64,000 nt of DNA from Sambucus nigra (Eukaryota > Streptophyta > Magnoliopsida > Dipsacales > Adoxaceae): NCBI GenBank assembly GCA_949130495.1, contig OX422216.1:105283967-105347966 (forward strand). Direction: 5' to 3'. A program made the translations under genes and the position numbers. The number at the start of each line of letters is the position of its first letter. The stretch's first letter is position 1. Under the pieces are notes generated by a model that was given only the letters and a program-made list of their open reading frames with translations, made no database searches and had not been told where the DNA came from. Shown in pieces: positions 35,446-46,642 of the stretch.

Positions 35446-35471
35446 CTCACCTCCAATCCCAATCAATCTCA

Positions 35472-35800
35472 ATGATTAAGTTGGCAACATGGAACATTAA
35501 AGGACTTAATAATCCTCTAAAATAACAAGAAGTTCGTAAACTCATCAAGGACCATCATCTCTCCCTGATTTGCCTTGTTGAAACCAAGATTAGAAGATGC
35601 AATATGCTCAATTCTACTAGAAACAGCTTACCTAATTGGGAAACCATTACTAACTGCCCGGTGGAGGGAGGGGTTGCTATAATTATTGTGGGCTGGGGGA
35701 CCCAAACCACCTTAAAGTTACCATCCTTTCCTCATATAACCAAGCTATCTCTTGCCATATTACCTCTCTAAGCCTTGATAAATCTTTCATTGCTACCTTT
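35472..35800 (+). pseudogene. LINE E ORF2, endonuclease N-terminal part
   Basis: ATG 35472 opens MIKLATWNIKGLNNPLK, the standard first motif of AP-type LINE endonucleases, followed by LICLVETKI (the catalytic Glu motif) and a Gly-rich GGVAIIIVG. One stop follows after NPLK. It is cut at 35800 by the gag-only LTR element; the frame resumes at 44854. Confidence 0.85.
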
Positions 35801-36293
35801 TGTAACACCCCGCCTAATTAAATACCGGGTGTCCAGTCCCATACCAAATTAAAACTGAATATACAGTTGGCTCATTCTTAGCATCACTGTCGAAAACATT
35901 TACAACTCACCCAATACTCAAATAAGCTGGTGTTAAAAAATTTCCAATTTAAATTTCAACAAAACCTTTTTTCATTTTTAAGAATAACACAACACATTTA
36001 TTTTACAACACTGATAACACAATAAGTATCACAAAATAATTTAAATGCAACTGGAATAAACATTCCCAAGTAATATAAATCCTTTACAATAATCCCAACA
36101 ATGTTAAATGTATTAAAAATCAGAATACAACAATATTTTACTCCAATGGAAAATGATAACTGAAATCCTTTTGGGCGACATGCCCTAACTAAGAATACTG
36201 TGAATCAAAAAGATGATAAGCGTCTAAGTAAAACTTCCATAGCTCCATAGCTCGTCAAAATCAACTAAGGTTGGCGTCCCTGTTGCTGGACAC

Positions 36294-38459
36294 CTGATAT
36301 AGAGATACAATAGAAGAGAAAATATGCAAGGAAACGGGTCAGAGCCCGAATATGTAGAGTATTTTTAAAACAACAAGTATTTAACAAGTGCAATAAAGCA
36401 TTTATTATGTACATGTTAGATCCAACTCTCACTTGCAATACTCACCTCTCAACTAGAGTGCACACTTAACGTTTCCTATTAACCTCCTAGTTAATGGTTC
36501 CTCTTTTCTAATCTCCATATTATAATTCCATTCCCATATCATAATCCCCGTATGTCCCATACCATACGTCACATTATTATCCATTTACATTTCTCCTTTA
36601 TGATTTAGTTTCTCATTAACATGAATTATTATTCATTACTCTGAATCATTTCTCATTAACATGAGTTAAGCTTTTCAATTCTAAAAGCATAAACATTTAT
36701 TAACTAAATTCCATTAACATATTTTATTCACCGTTATCTACAATTATCACCGTAGATAGATCTAACCACAATATATCCATTTAATCATTTAATTCATAAT
36801 ATATATATTCATATATAATACGGCACCCCGAGTCACAGCTGCGGTGCAATGCATTACTCTGCTATCATGTCCCATCATCGCAGGTCGCCGAATAGGGGAC
36901 TAAAGGTTCGGTAAGATTCCACGAACCACAAACAACAAACAAATTGGAGGCGAACATAGTTCTCGTATCCGTGGGTCACGCACATACCTACGTACCCACA
37001 GTCAGCGGACTTATCAACTCCCCGATAAGTCTTTCATAGACCTATGTTCTCGAGCGACAATTCAAAGATCCCATGGATTCATCAGGATATGACTGCCCTC
37101 ACGCGTAAACCTCCCACCGATAGCAAGTAAGCTAGGTATGTCATACACATAAATCATTAATCAATCAAATAGGTATTATCATACCTATAATATAATATCA
37201 TTAAGGTAATTATCACTACCCTAAGATATTTCCCATACGTAGTATTATATCTCTTTTAAATTCCACGTATTAATATAACATATTTAATTATCCTCGCATC
37301 CTATGACATCTCTCCACTCCCGACGTTGTTAAGGTTCATGCGCGGAGCGTCTCGCAAAGCAAAATCCAAACAAGGAACCCCTCCAATACACTACTACTTA
37401 ACTTTGTCGATCGAGGAGGTCCGAAAACTTCAACTATGCGATCGGGATAACCTCATACCCTCTTTCAACCAAATGAGTTCTAAACTCCCATCTCACAAGA
37501 TTCAAATAGGATTTCCCTCATCTTATATTCAGTAAGAAGTCATTAATTTCCTACTGGTCCATAACCTTTATTTCTCCCGAACTACTACGAATTTAGTTCT
37601 TCTTTTAATTAAGGTTAAAACCGATAGTTTCAAGTCCCTTATAAATACCTATTCTTTCACTTAGGATTTAACCCTCTTGTAAACTTAAGGATACCCAGGT
37701 ATTATATAAAATCACCCCTACTGGTCCTATCTTAAATCCTCATACATCACCATTCGGAAATTAACAAACGAATCTAGAAACCGAAATTCCATTCGATATA
37801 ATTTTCATCATTTAAATCATTTGAATCTAAATCCAATTAATTCAAATCTTAACAAGGGTTTACTGATATTTTCTAAGTCCCAAAATATTCAAATAATAAT
37901 CACCAAAGATCCATAAAAGTTTCAGGATAAGAATCAACATTTAAAAAGAAACAACTTTACTTAATCAGGGGAGGTCGATCGATCGAAGGTAGGGGTCGAT
38001 CGATCGATCCCTCAGGTCCAGGCCTGATTTTCTGCATTTTCTGCAACTACGGGTTTAACAACTTTTGATCATTTAAACCTTCATCTAAACATCCCAAATG
38101 ACTTATAAACTTTACTACATGATATATCAACATATATGAACGATTTCCAATACTCTAAACATCCTAGAATCATCAAAGGATTGGATTAAAAAGCATGTTT
38201 ATCTCCTTATTCCCAGAAATTTATTAACATAATCTCTTCAAGAACACATCAATGGTTTCCATCATTTCTTCAATAGATTCATGACTAATTCGTGGATTTT
38301 TAATATCCTAACACATGAGTTAAATTCCTATATCATTTCAATTTTTCAGAAATCCATTGAATGATCCATTATCTCTTCCAAACATGAATAATCTTCTCTT
38401 TTCATACTGTTCTAACATGGACAATATACAAACTTAAATTGCTATTATTAAACACTTGC
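36294..38459 (-). other. Candidate GC-AG leader intron (left LTR of gag-only element)
   Basis: Minus strand: TAAAG/GCAAGTGTTTA to TATATCAG/GTGTCCAGC, 2,166 bp. It is identical in the other LTR. Confidence 0.35.
37974..38010 (-). repeat. GATCGATC palindrome cluster (left LTR)
   Basis: Two words, GTCGATCGATCGA and GTCGATCGATCGATC, are separated by AGGTAGGG. It lies 1,150 bp from the LTR start on the element strand. Confidence 0.95.
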
Positions 38460-39160
38460 CTTTAGTGTAGGTCTGATCCTTTGGTGTAGTTTATTTCAGT
38501 TGGTTGTCCCTTCTCCGGTCAAACTTCGGTGGTGGCTGGTGGTGGTTGGTGGTGGTGAACCTTGGTTCTAGTTCTTCTCCTTCCCAAGTGACTTTTCCTT
38601 TCCCAATCACTCTTACTCTCACTCTAAGAAGATGGCTGCTCTTATTTGTGAAGAGGAGACGAATAACTCCCATTCACTTAATCTACCTATTCTTATAATG
38701 ATCCCAAATCCGAAATCACTATTCATCCCCCCTAGAAAAATGACCAAAATGCCCTTTCGGGTTGTCTATTCATTTCCAAATGACCCGAGACTCAAAATTA
38801 ACATCCAAATAGACTTTTCTGACTATTTCGAACCTTCCGGACGCAACTACGCAGTCGAAATGACTATTAGGTCGATAGAAAATAAATTTTCCTTTTTAAT
38901 TTAATAAACTAGTCCCGACACGTCCCATACCGCGTCTGACTAAAAAAATAAATATTACCGAATTTATATCATACGGTCATCTCAATGACATCACATTCAT
39001 ATATTACCTAAATATCTTTAAGTAATATTCAGAATCATCCATATCCATATCCACAGTCCGGATAAAACTCGAATGAATTAATTAATAATAAAATCTAATT
39101 AATCCATTAATTTAAAATATAACCCATTTTAAAAGTCATTTAAAATTACGGGGTATTACA

Positions 39161-39175
39161 TACTTCCCCCCTTAT
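39161..39175 (-). other. Polypurine tract of the gag-only element
   Basis: The minus strand reads AAGGGGGGAAGTA just before the LTR start at 39160, the same tract as at 28461-28471. Confidence 0.8.
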
Positions 39176-40057
39176 AACATAATTTCTTCCCAAAATTCAG
39201 GAATATAAGTCATACAGGTAAGGTCAACTCCGAGTATAAATCTCTCATCGCAAGAAATCCAAGATGTACCGCCCATACAGTACATTAACAAAATCCCTAT
39301 CGATGTTATACGCCAAGCCTCACCATATAGTCGCAACTGAATCAAATTTAGACAATTCCTAATCTTCCCTATACCGTCCTCGTGATAAACTTTGGGAAAA
39401 ACTGAGCCTCACACATTGAACAAATAAATCCTGAAGTTCCAACTACTTACCTTTTACAATTATGAAAATTACTGCCATACAATCATCCAGGGCGCCCATA
39501 CACCCTGTCGTACCACTTTCAATATTAAAAGTTTCGCAAAGGTTATAAACTCATATACTAAAGACCTAACTTATTTCGACTCCCAACGGTTATTAGTTTC
39601 GTGCGTGGGGTGTCTCGCAAGCGAAATCCAAACAAGGAACCACCCCGATACACTACTTCCTAAAGTAGTCGGTCATCGAAACTCCTAAGGTCCTTAGTCA
39701 ATAATGTATAAAAATTTTGTTTATAAAAATATCAGGTTTATTGATTTAAACAAAAATTTGGTTTTCTTTCGATTTCAAATAGAGTCTACGCATATACTCT
39801 CTTATAGAAGACAAGATGCAGACATATGCTCTCATATACCACAAGTCAATGCACGCCGATAGTCAAATCACACTTGGACATGCTCAAGGTAAGTAATCCC
39901 ATCATAAAAATCAAACCCCAGTGATAACATGTACTATAAAGGTGTCCCACACCCCTCAGTGAGTCTACGTAAATAACAGTGCTATTGGCTAAGTTTAGCA
40001 ACCCTTTTTGCCCACACAACATTCATCGTAACAAAATCAATATACGCTTCATAATCC
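39176..40057. other. Non-coding remainder of the gag-only element body
   Basis: No pol domain can be recognised on either strand. Gag stops just after the protease N-terminal linker (NEGMFPI). A segment at 39590-39680 resembles LTR sequence (GTCTCGC, AAATCCAAACAAGGAACC as at 37350 and 43040). Confidence 0.6.
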
Positions 40058-41313
40058 TTAGATAGGAAACATACCCTCATTCGCGGGTGGTGGTTGTTGA
40101 TTTACTGCCTGATGGACGTTATATACACGCCCGTACTGACCCTGCTGCGCGGGTGCTGCTGGAATGGGAGGTAGTGCTAGCGCCGGAGCTGGAGATGGAA
40201 GAGCAGCTGGTGGAAACACTGGTACCTGTGGCTCCTGTCGAGCATGTTGTTGCTGAGGGAATTTGTCTTTCTCAGGACAATCTTGACGTTTATGGCCATA
40301 CTTGCCACACACGAAACATTTTCCCGCAAACTTTCCACCACTTTGCCCCTGTTGACCCCGAACCTGCTGGCCATTACCTCCCTTCCCTTGGCCCTGATGA
40401 GCCTGTCTCTAGCCCTGATGGCCCTGTTGTCCTTGCCCAAAACCTTTATCCTCAAATCAAGAATCTCCAGATTGTAAACGCTTAGCATAGTCCCCTGTCT
40501 GGGAACCCTGCTCACTCTGACGCTGATGACTCTGCCCTGGCTGAGCCCACTAGAACTGCCAACAATAGTCTTGCCTTGCAGGCCTGACCCAAACCCCCGC
40601 TTGACACCCTGATTATGGAAGCGGTTATCTTGGCAGTGAAGCATTGCAGCATTAAGAACATCTGCATACGTACGTAGTGAAAAATTCCCCAATAAATGTT
40701 GGCGAATTTTATAGTTCAACCCATCAGTGAACATTAGGACTCTCCTCTCCTCAGTAGGTACTTCAGCTGGTACCAAATTAGTTAATCACGTAAACTCTTC
40801 CTCATATTCCTCCACAGCTTTCTCACCCTGCCTTAAATCAAGTAGCTTCCGCCTCATCTCTGTCTGGATGGCGGAAGGAAAATACTTCCCATCAAACCGT
40901 ATCCAAAAGTCTTGGATAGTCATTGTGTCCCTCTCCTCCATAGTGGTCGTAGCTTCCCACCATTGTAAAGCTGCCCCTACTAGCTTGAATGTGGCTAGTA
41001 TCTAATGTTGAACCTCATTGCATTCGATCATTCTCAAGTGTCGTTGGATATCTTTCTTCCATTGGCTAGCAGTCACAACATCAGATCCTCCCTGAAACTC
41101 AGGTGGGTGTGCTTTCTGAAAGGCATCCCTCGCTCGTTCCCATGCAGTAGGAAACACCTGCCCTTGCGCGGGTGGCACAACCGGTGCCGGTGCGGGAGCC
41201 TGTTGAACAGCAGCTACGGCAGCATTGACTGCCTGAGCGACAATTGCAGCAACTTCGGCTGCAGTCATTGTTCCCTGAGCTGGGGCGGGCTGAGGTGAAC
41301 GTCGAGGAGGCAT
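40058..41313 (-). pseudogene. Gag of the gag-only element (with CCHC knuckle)
   Basis: ATG at 41313 opens MPPRRSPQPAPAQ. An Ala/Pro-rich N-terminus is followed by the retrotransposon gag domain (FQKAHPPEFQGG, WKKDIQRHLRMI, GAALQWWEA, FDGKYFPSAIQTEMR, FTDGLNYKIRQHL). Then come a Gly/Gln/Arg-rich stretch and an intact CFVCGKYGHKRQDC zinc knuckle, ending in the linker YGRVYNVHQAVNQQ shared with the Tekay-like pol at 25041. Two in-frame stops (near 41002 and 40788) and a frameshift between about 40640 and 40300 damage it. It would form the capsid and package RNA in an active relative. Confidence 0.88.
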
Positions 41314-41470
41314 CTGAAACGAGAGAACACTATCAGTATTTGATATTTCAAAATAGCTGAAGATCGTAAGCATAAATAGAAAATCAATAATCCTACTCAT
41401 AGGGCTCTACATCAAAGAACGCTAAGCTGAAGACACAATAAGCCGTACAGATCCTAAAGGACACTAGAAC

Positions 41471-41488
41471 CTGATGCTCTGATACCAC
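41471..41488 (-). other. Primer-binding site of the gag-only element
   Basis: The minus strand reads TGGTATCAGAGC two to three bases after the LTR end. It is complementary to the 3' end of initiator-methionine tRNA, the usual primer in plant gypsy elements. Confidence 0.9.
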
Positions 41489-41982
41489 CTGTAACACCCA
41501 GCATAATTAAATACCGGGTGGCCGGTCCCATACCAAATTAAAACAGAATATACAGTTGGCTCATTCTTAGCATCACTGTCGAAAACATTTACAACTCACC
41601 CAATACTCAAATAAGCTGGTGTTAAAAACTTTCCAATTTAAATTTCAACAAAACCTTTTTTCATTTTTAAGAATAACACAACACATTTATTTTACAACAC
41701 TGATAACACAATAAGTATCACAAAATAATTTAAATGCAACTGGAATAAACATTCCCAAGTAATATAAATCCTTTACAATAATCCCAACAATGTTAAATGT
41801 ATTAAAAATCAGAATACAACAATATTTTACTCCAATGGAAAATGATAACTGAAATCCTTTTGGGCGACATGCCCTAACTAAGAATACTGTGAATCAGAAA
41901 GATGATAAGCGTCTAAGCAAAACTTCCATAGCTCCATAGCTCGTCAAAATCAACTAAGGTTGGCGTCCCTGTTGCTGGACAC

Positions 41983-44148
41983 CTGATATAGAGATACAAT
42001 AGAAGAGAAAATATGCAAGGAAACGGGTCAGAGCCCGAATGTGTAGAGTATTTTTAAAACAACAAGTATTTAACAAGTGCAATAAAGCATTTATTATGTA
42101 CATGTTAGATCCAACTCTCACTTGCAATACTCACCTCTCAACTAGAGTGCACACTTAACGTTTCCTATTAACCTCCTAGTTAATGGTTCCTCTTTTCTAA
42201 TCTCCATATTATAATTCCATTCCCATATCATAATCCCCGTATGTCCCATACCATACGTCACATTATTATCCATTTAAATTTCTCCTTTATGATTTAGTTT
42301 CTCATTAACATGAATTATTATTCATTACTCTGAATCATTTCTCATTAACATGAGTTAAGCTTTTCAATTCTAAAAGCATAAACATTTATTAACTAAATTC
42401 CATTAACATATTTTATTCACCGTTATCTACAATTATCACCGTAGATAGATCTAACCACAATATATCCATTTAATCATTTAATTCATAATATATATATTCA
42501 TATATAATACGGCACCCCGAGTCACAGCTGCGGTGCAATGCATTACTCTGCTATCATGTCCCATCATCGCAGGTCGCCGAATAGGGGACTAAAGGTTCGG
42601 TAAGATTCCACGAACCACAAACAACAAACAAATTGGAGGCGAACATAGTTCTCGTATCCGTGGGTCACGCACATACCTACGTACCCACAGTCAGCGGACT
42701 TATCAACTCCCCGATAAGTCTTTCATAGACCTATGTTCTCGAGCGACAATTCAAAGATCCCATGGATTCATCAGGATATGACTGCCCTCACGCGTAAACC
42801 TCCCACCGATAGCAAGTAAGCTAGGTATGTCATACACATAAATCATTAATCAATCAAATAGGTATTATCATACCTATAATATAATATCATTAAGGTAATT
42901 ATCACTACCCTAAGATATTTCCCATACGTAGTATTATATCTCTTTGAAATTACACGTATTAATATAACATATTTAATTATCCTAGCATCCTATGACATCT
43001 CTCCACTCCCAACGTTGTTAAGGTTCATGCACGGAGCGTCTCGCAAAGCAAAATCCAAACAAGGAACCCCTCCAATACACTACTACTTAACTTTGTCGAT
43101 CGAGGAGGTCCGAAAACTTCAACTATGCGATCGGGATAACCTCATACCCTCTTTTAACCAAATGAGTTCTAAACTCCCATCTCACAAGATTCAAATAGGA
43201 TTTCCCTCATCTTATATTCAGTAAGAAGTCATTAATTTCCTACTGGTCCATAACCTTTATTTCTCCCGAACTACTACGAATTTAGTTTTCCTTTTAATTA
43301 AGGTTAAAACCGATAGTTTCAAGTCCCTTATAAATACCTATTCTTTCACTTAGGATTTAACCCTCTTGTAAACTTAAGGATACCTAGGTATTATATAAAA
43401 TCACCCCTACTGGTCCTATATTAAATCCTCATACATCACCATTCGGAAATTAACAAACGAATCTAGAAACCGAAATTCCATTCGATATAATTTTCATCAT
43501 TTAAATCATTTGAATCTAAATCCAATTGATTCAAATCTTAACAAGGGTTTACTGATATTTTCTAAGTCCCAAAATATTCAAATAATAATCACCAAAGATC
43601 CATAAAAGTTTCGGGATAAGAATCAACATTTAAAAAGAAACAACTTTACTTAATCAGGGGAGGTCGATCGATCGAAGGTAGGGGTCGATCGATCGATCCC
43701 TCAGGTCCAGGCCTGATTTTCTGCATTTTCTGCAACTACGGGTTTAACAACTTTTGATCATTTAAACCTTCATCTAAACATCCCAAATGACTTATAAACT
43801 TTACTACATGATATATCAACATATATGAACGATTTCCAATACTCTAAACATCCTAGAATCATCAAAGGATTGGATTAAAAAGCATGTTTATCTCCTTATT
43901 CCCAGAAATTTATTAACATAACCTCTTCAAGAACACATCAATGGTTTCCATCATTTATTCAACAGATTCATGACTAATTCATGGATTTTTAATATCCTAA
44001 CACATGAGTTAAATTCCTATATCATTTCAGTTTTCCAGAAATCCATTTAATGATCCATTATCTCTTCCAAACATGAATAATCTTCTCTTTTCATACTGTT
44101 CTAACATGGAAAATATACAAACTTAAATTGCTATTATTAAACACTTGC
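41983..44148 (-). other. Candidate GC-AG leader intron (right LTR of gag-only element)
   Basis: Minus strand: TAAAG/GCAAGTG to ATCAG/GTGTCC, 2,166 bp. As this is the 5' LTR, this copy would be the one in the leader of the transcript. Confidence 0.35.
43663..43700 (-). repeat. GATCGATC palindrome cluster (right LTR)
   Basis: Same structure and offset (1,148 bp) as in the left LTR. Confidence 0.95.
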
Positions 44149-44853
44149 CTTTAGTGTAGGTCTGATCCTTTGGTGTAGTTTATCTCAGTTGGTTGTCCCT
44201 TCTCCGGTCAAACTTCGGTGGTGGCTAGTGGTGGTTGGTGGTGGTGAACCTTGGTTCTAGTTCTTCTCCTTCCCAAGTGACTTTTCCTTTCCCAAGCACT
44301 CTTACTCTCACTCTAAGAAGATGGCTGCTCTTATTTGTGAAGAGGAGATGAATAACTCCCATTCACTTAATCTACCTATTCTTATAATGATCCCAAATCC
44401 GAAATCACTATTCATCCCCCTAGAAAAATGACCAAAATGCCCTTTCGGGTTGTCTATTCATTTCCAAATGACCCGAGACTCAAAATTAACATCCAAATAG
44501 ACTTTTCTGACTATTTCGAACCTTCCGGACGCAACTACGCAGTCGAAATGACTATTAGGTCGATAGAAAATAAATTTCCCTTTTTAATTTAATAAACTAG
44601 TCCCGACACGTCCCATACCGCGTCTGACTAAAAAAATACATATTACCTAATTTATATCATACGGTCATCGCAATGACATCACATTCATATATTACCTAAA
44701 TATCTTTAAGTAATATTCAGAATCATCCATATCCATATCCACAGTCCGAATAAAACTCGAATGAATTAATTAATAATAAAATCTAATTAATCCATTAATT
44801 TAAAATATAACCCATTTTAAAAGTCATTTAAAATTACGGAGTATTACACCTTT

Positions 44854-45339
44854 ATTGATTCCCTTAACCTACAATACCACAGACTCCCCCTTGAAACTTG
44901 CTCTCTGACAATCCATGACAACAACTGGATTATCATGGGAGACTTCAATGTTGTTAGGGATATATGTGAGAAGAAAGGTATTCTTGACATTGATGTCAAT
45001 GCTGTAGATGACTTCAACCAATGCCTCTACAATATTTAAGTGGATGATATGATCACGCGGGGCCTCTACGACACTTGGAATAGGAACCATAATGAGGGAA
45101 GCCCTATTCAAACCAAAATTGATCGTATTATCACAAATGATAACTGTAAGCCTAACTTTTCTGAGTCTCAGACTGAAATTATATGCCAAGGTTTATCTGA
45201 CCCTTGCCCCATCATTGCTACCATCATCCCCAACCCCTTCAATATGTCCAAACCCTTGAAATTCTTCAATTACTAGATGAATTAAGATCAATTCACCTCA
45301 GTTATTGAGGCAGCGTGGGCTTTTTACGTGCATGGAAGC
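44854..45339 (+). pseudogene. LINE E ORF2, endonuclease C-terminal part
   Basis: Resumes after the CCTTT duplication: WIIMGDFNVVRDICEKKG (catalytic Asp/Asn motif), then TKIDRIITND and LSDPCPI (normally the SDHxP motif). It is interrupted by stops at about 45037 and 45275. It ends in HGSPM, where the hAT-like element inserted; the protein frame resumes as YQLSTKLKRVK at 46645. Confidence 0.85.
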
Positions 45340-45347
45340 CCTATGGA

Positions 45348-46642
45348 TAGGGATGGCAATGGGTTGATTCAGGGTCAGGGAAAGCATCCCGATCCCCGTT
45401 AGAAATATCATTCCCCGTCCCCGCCCCGTTCCCCGTTATAATGGGTTCAGGGATCCCCGTCCCCGTTTAAAACGGGTATCGGTCTCCCCGCGGGGAACCC
45501 GTTTCCTTTTTTTTAATATAAAAAATTCATTGAAATACGAATGATTGTGATTAAACCTTAATAAATAACTATTGTACAAAACATCAACACCTGATATTTG
45601 TTTTTGTATTTTTTTATTTAATCTTGGTCATTAATTAGAAAATAAATCACCAGGATAATCACTCCATCATGTTGAGTTTATGACAGACATAACTCATGTC
45701 GAGCAGAAAATAGAGAACATAAATATGTTTATTATCCATTTTATCTAATACAACATAGTTTCATAGAAGACAAGGACAAGAATAGAAACACTATTAATTT
45801 GTAATATGCACATAACAACACTAACAATTGAAAAACTTTCTGAAAGTTTAATTACAACTAAATTTTTAAAAAAAAGATGCATGATTAGTATGATACATCT
45901 TTTATAACAATTTTTTTACCTTAACTCATTTTCTCTATCTTGGACATTTAAAAGAACTCCAAGCCCAAATCTGTAAACGACCGTGAACCAAACCCCAAAA
46001 CTCAGTCCCAAAACCCAAATCTGTGATGAATAATGAGAAGAAAAAAACATATCTTAGAACAATTTTTTAACCTTTAAATCAGCTACACCATAAGAAATTT
46101 TAAAAAACTCCAAACCCAGATCTACAACAACCTCTGTAATCTCTACCACCTCTGTAAACCACCGGAACCACTTAAAAATTACCATGAATACAACCATTTC
46201 CCAGCAGTAATTTGCCCCTTGTTGGGAAATGAACACAAGGGAGATGAGGTTCTCAGGTGCATGATTCCTGGTGGATGAGGTTTGGCCTTCATGGGAGATG
46301 AGGTTTGGCCACCGTGGGAGAGATGACGAGGTTTGGCTATCGTGGGAGATGAGGTTTCACAGGAGGGTTTTTTAGATGAGGGAAGTGGACGAAATAAGGA
46401 GTTAGGGTAAAGTTATGTCCCTCTTATATCTTATATACTTATTATAATATATATATATAATAATAATAATTTTGGATATCCCTGTGGAGACCCGAGGCTA
46501 TACCCAAAACCGACCCGAAGTTTTTTGGGGATTTTTTTAACTCTTCGAACCCGCCTCGATCCTCAAATTTTCGGAGATTTTTTGGAGATTTTTTTCGGGT
46601 ATTCGCGGATTTTTGGATTTTCGGGGAAAATTGCCATCCCTA
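45348..46642. mobile_element. hAT-like non-autonomous DNA transposon (1,295 bp)
   Basis: Perfect 13-bp terminal inverted repeats TAGGGATGGCAAT. Degenerate 8-bp target duplication: CCTATGGA (45340-45347) and CTTATGTA (46643-46650), each one change from the CCTATGTA expected from LINE E. Subterminal regions are crowded with CCCCG/CGGGG words. There is no transposase frame, so it would depend on a hAT transposase from elsewhere. 46437-46474 is a TA/TAA-rich simple stretch. Confidence 0.85.

Larger units (their letters stand above)
35801..39160 (-). repeat. LTR of the gag-only element (left copy, 3' LTR)
   Basis: On its own strand it starts TGTAATACCCCG and ends GGGTGTTACA. It contains the palindrome cluster (37974-38010), intron-like borders (38459 to 36294) and the conserved core at 36825-37160. 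The first 60 bp differ from the other LTR at about five positions; elsewhere differences are sparse. Confidence 0.95.
35801..44848 (-). mobile_element. Gag-only LTR retrotransposon (TR-GAG-like), 9,048 bp
   Basis: Bounded by the exact 5-bp duplication CCTTT (35796-35800 and 44849-44853) inside the LINE E endonuclease. LTRs are 35801-39160 (3,360 bp) and 41490-44848 (3,359 bp), near-identical by eye. The body is only 2,329 bp and encodes gag on the minus strand. No RT, RNase H or integrase is present. PBS and PPT are intact-looking, so it could have been moved by a related autonomous element; the Tekay-like element at 24.6-31.4 kb shares LTR ends, PPT and gag/PR wording. It resembles the TR-GAG class of plant non-autonomous elements. 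Confidence 0.93.
41490..44848 (-). repeat. LTR of the gag-only element (right copy, 5' LTR)
   Basis: This is the mate of 35801-39160. Its palindrome cluster is at 43663-43700 and its intron-like borders are 44148 to 41983. The open frame 43015-43224 is the duplicate of 37326-37535 and has no coding significance. Confidence 0.95.

Noticed and set aside
37326..37535. A 69-codon open frame duplicated almost exactly at 43015-43224, looking like a conserved gene
   Set aside because: Both copies lie at the same place in the two LTRs of one element; identity reflects recent LTR duplication, not coding selection. No family motif.
45348..46642. Stowaway or Tourist MITE
   Set aside because: The ends are TAGGGATGGCAAT with an 8-bp duplication and CCCCG subterminal words, matching hAT rather than TA- or TAA-duplicating families.
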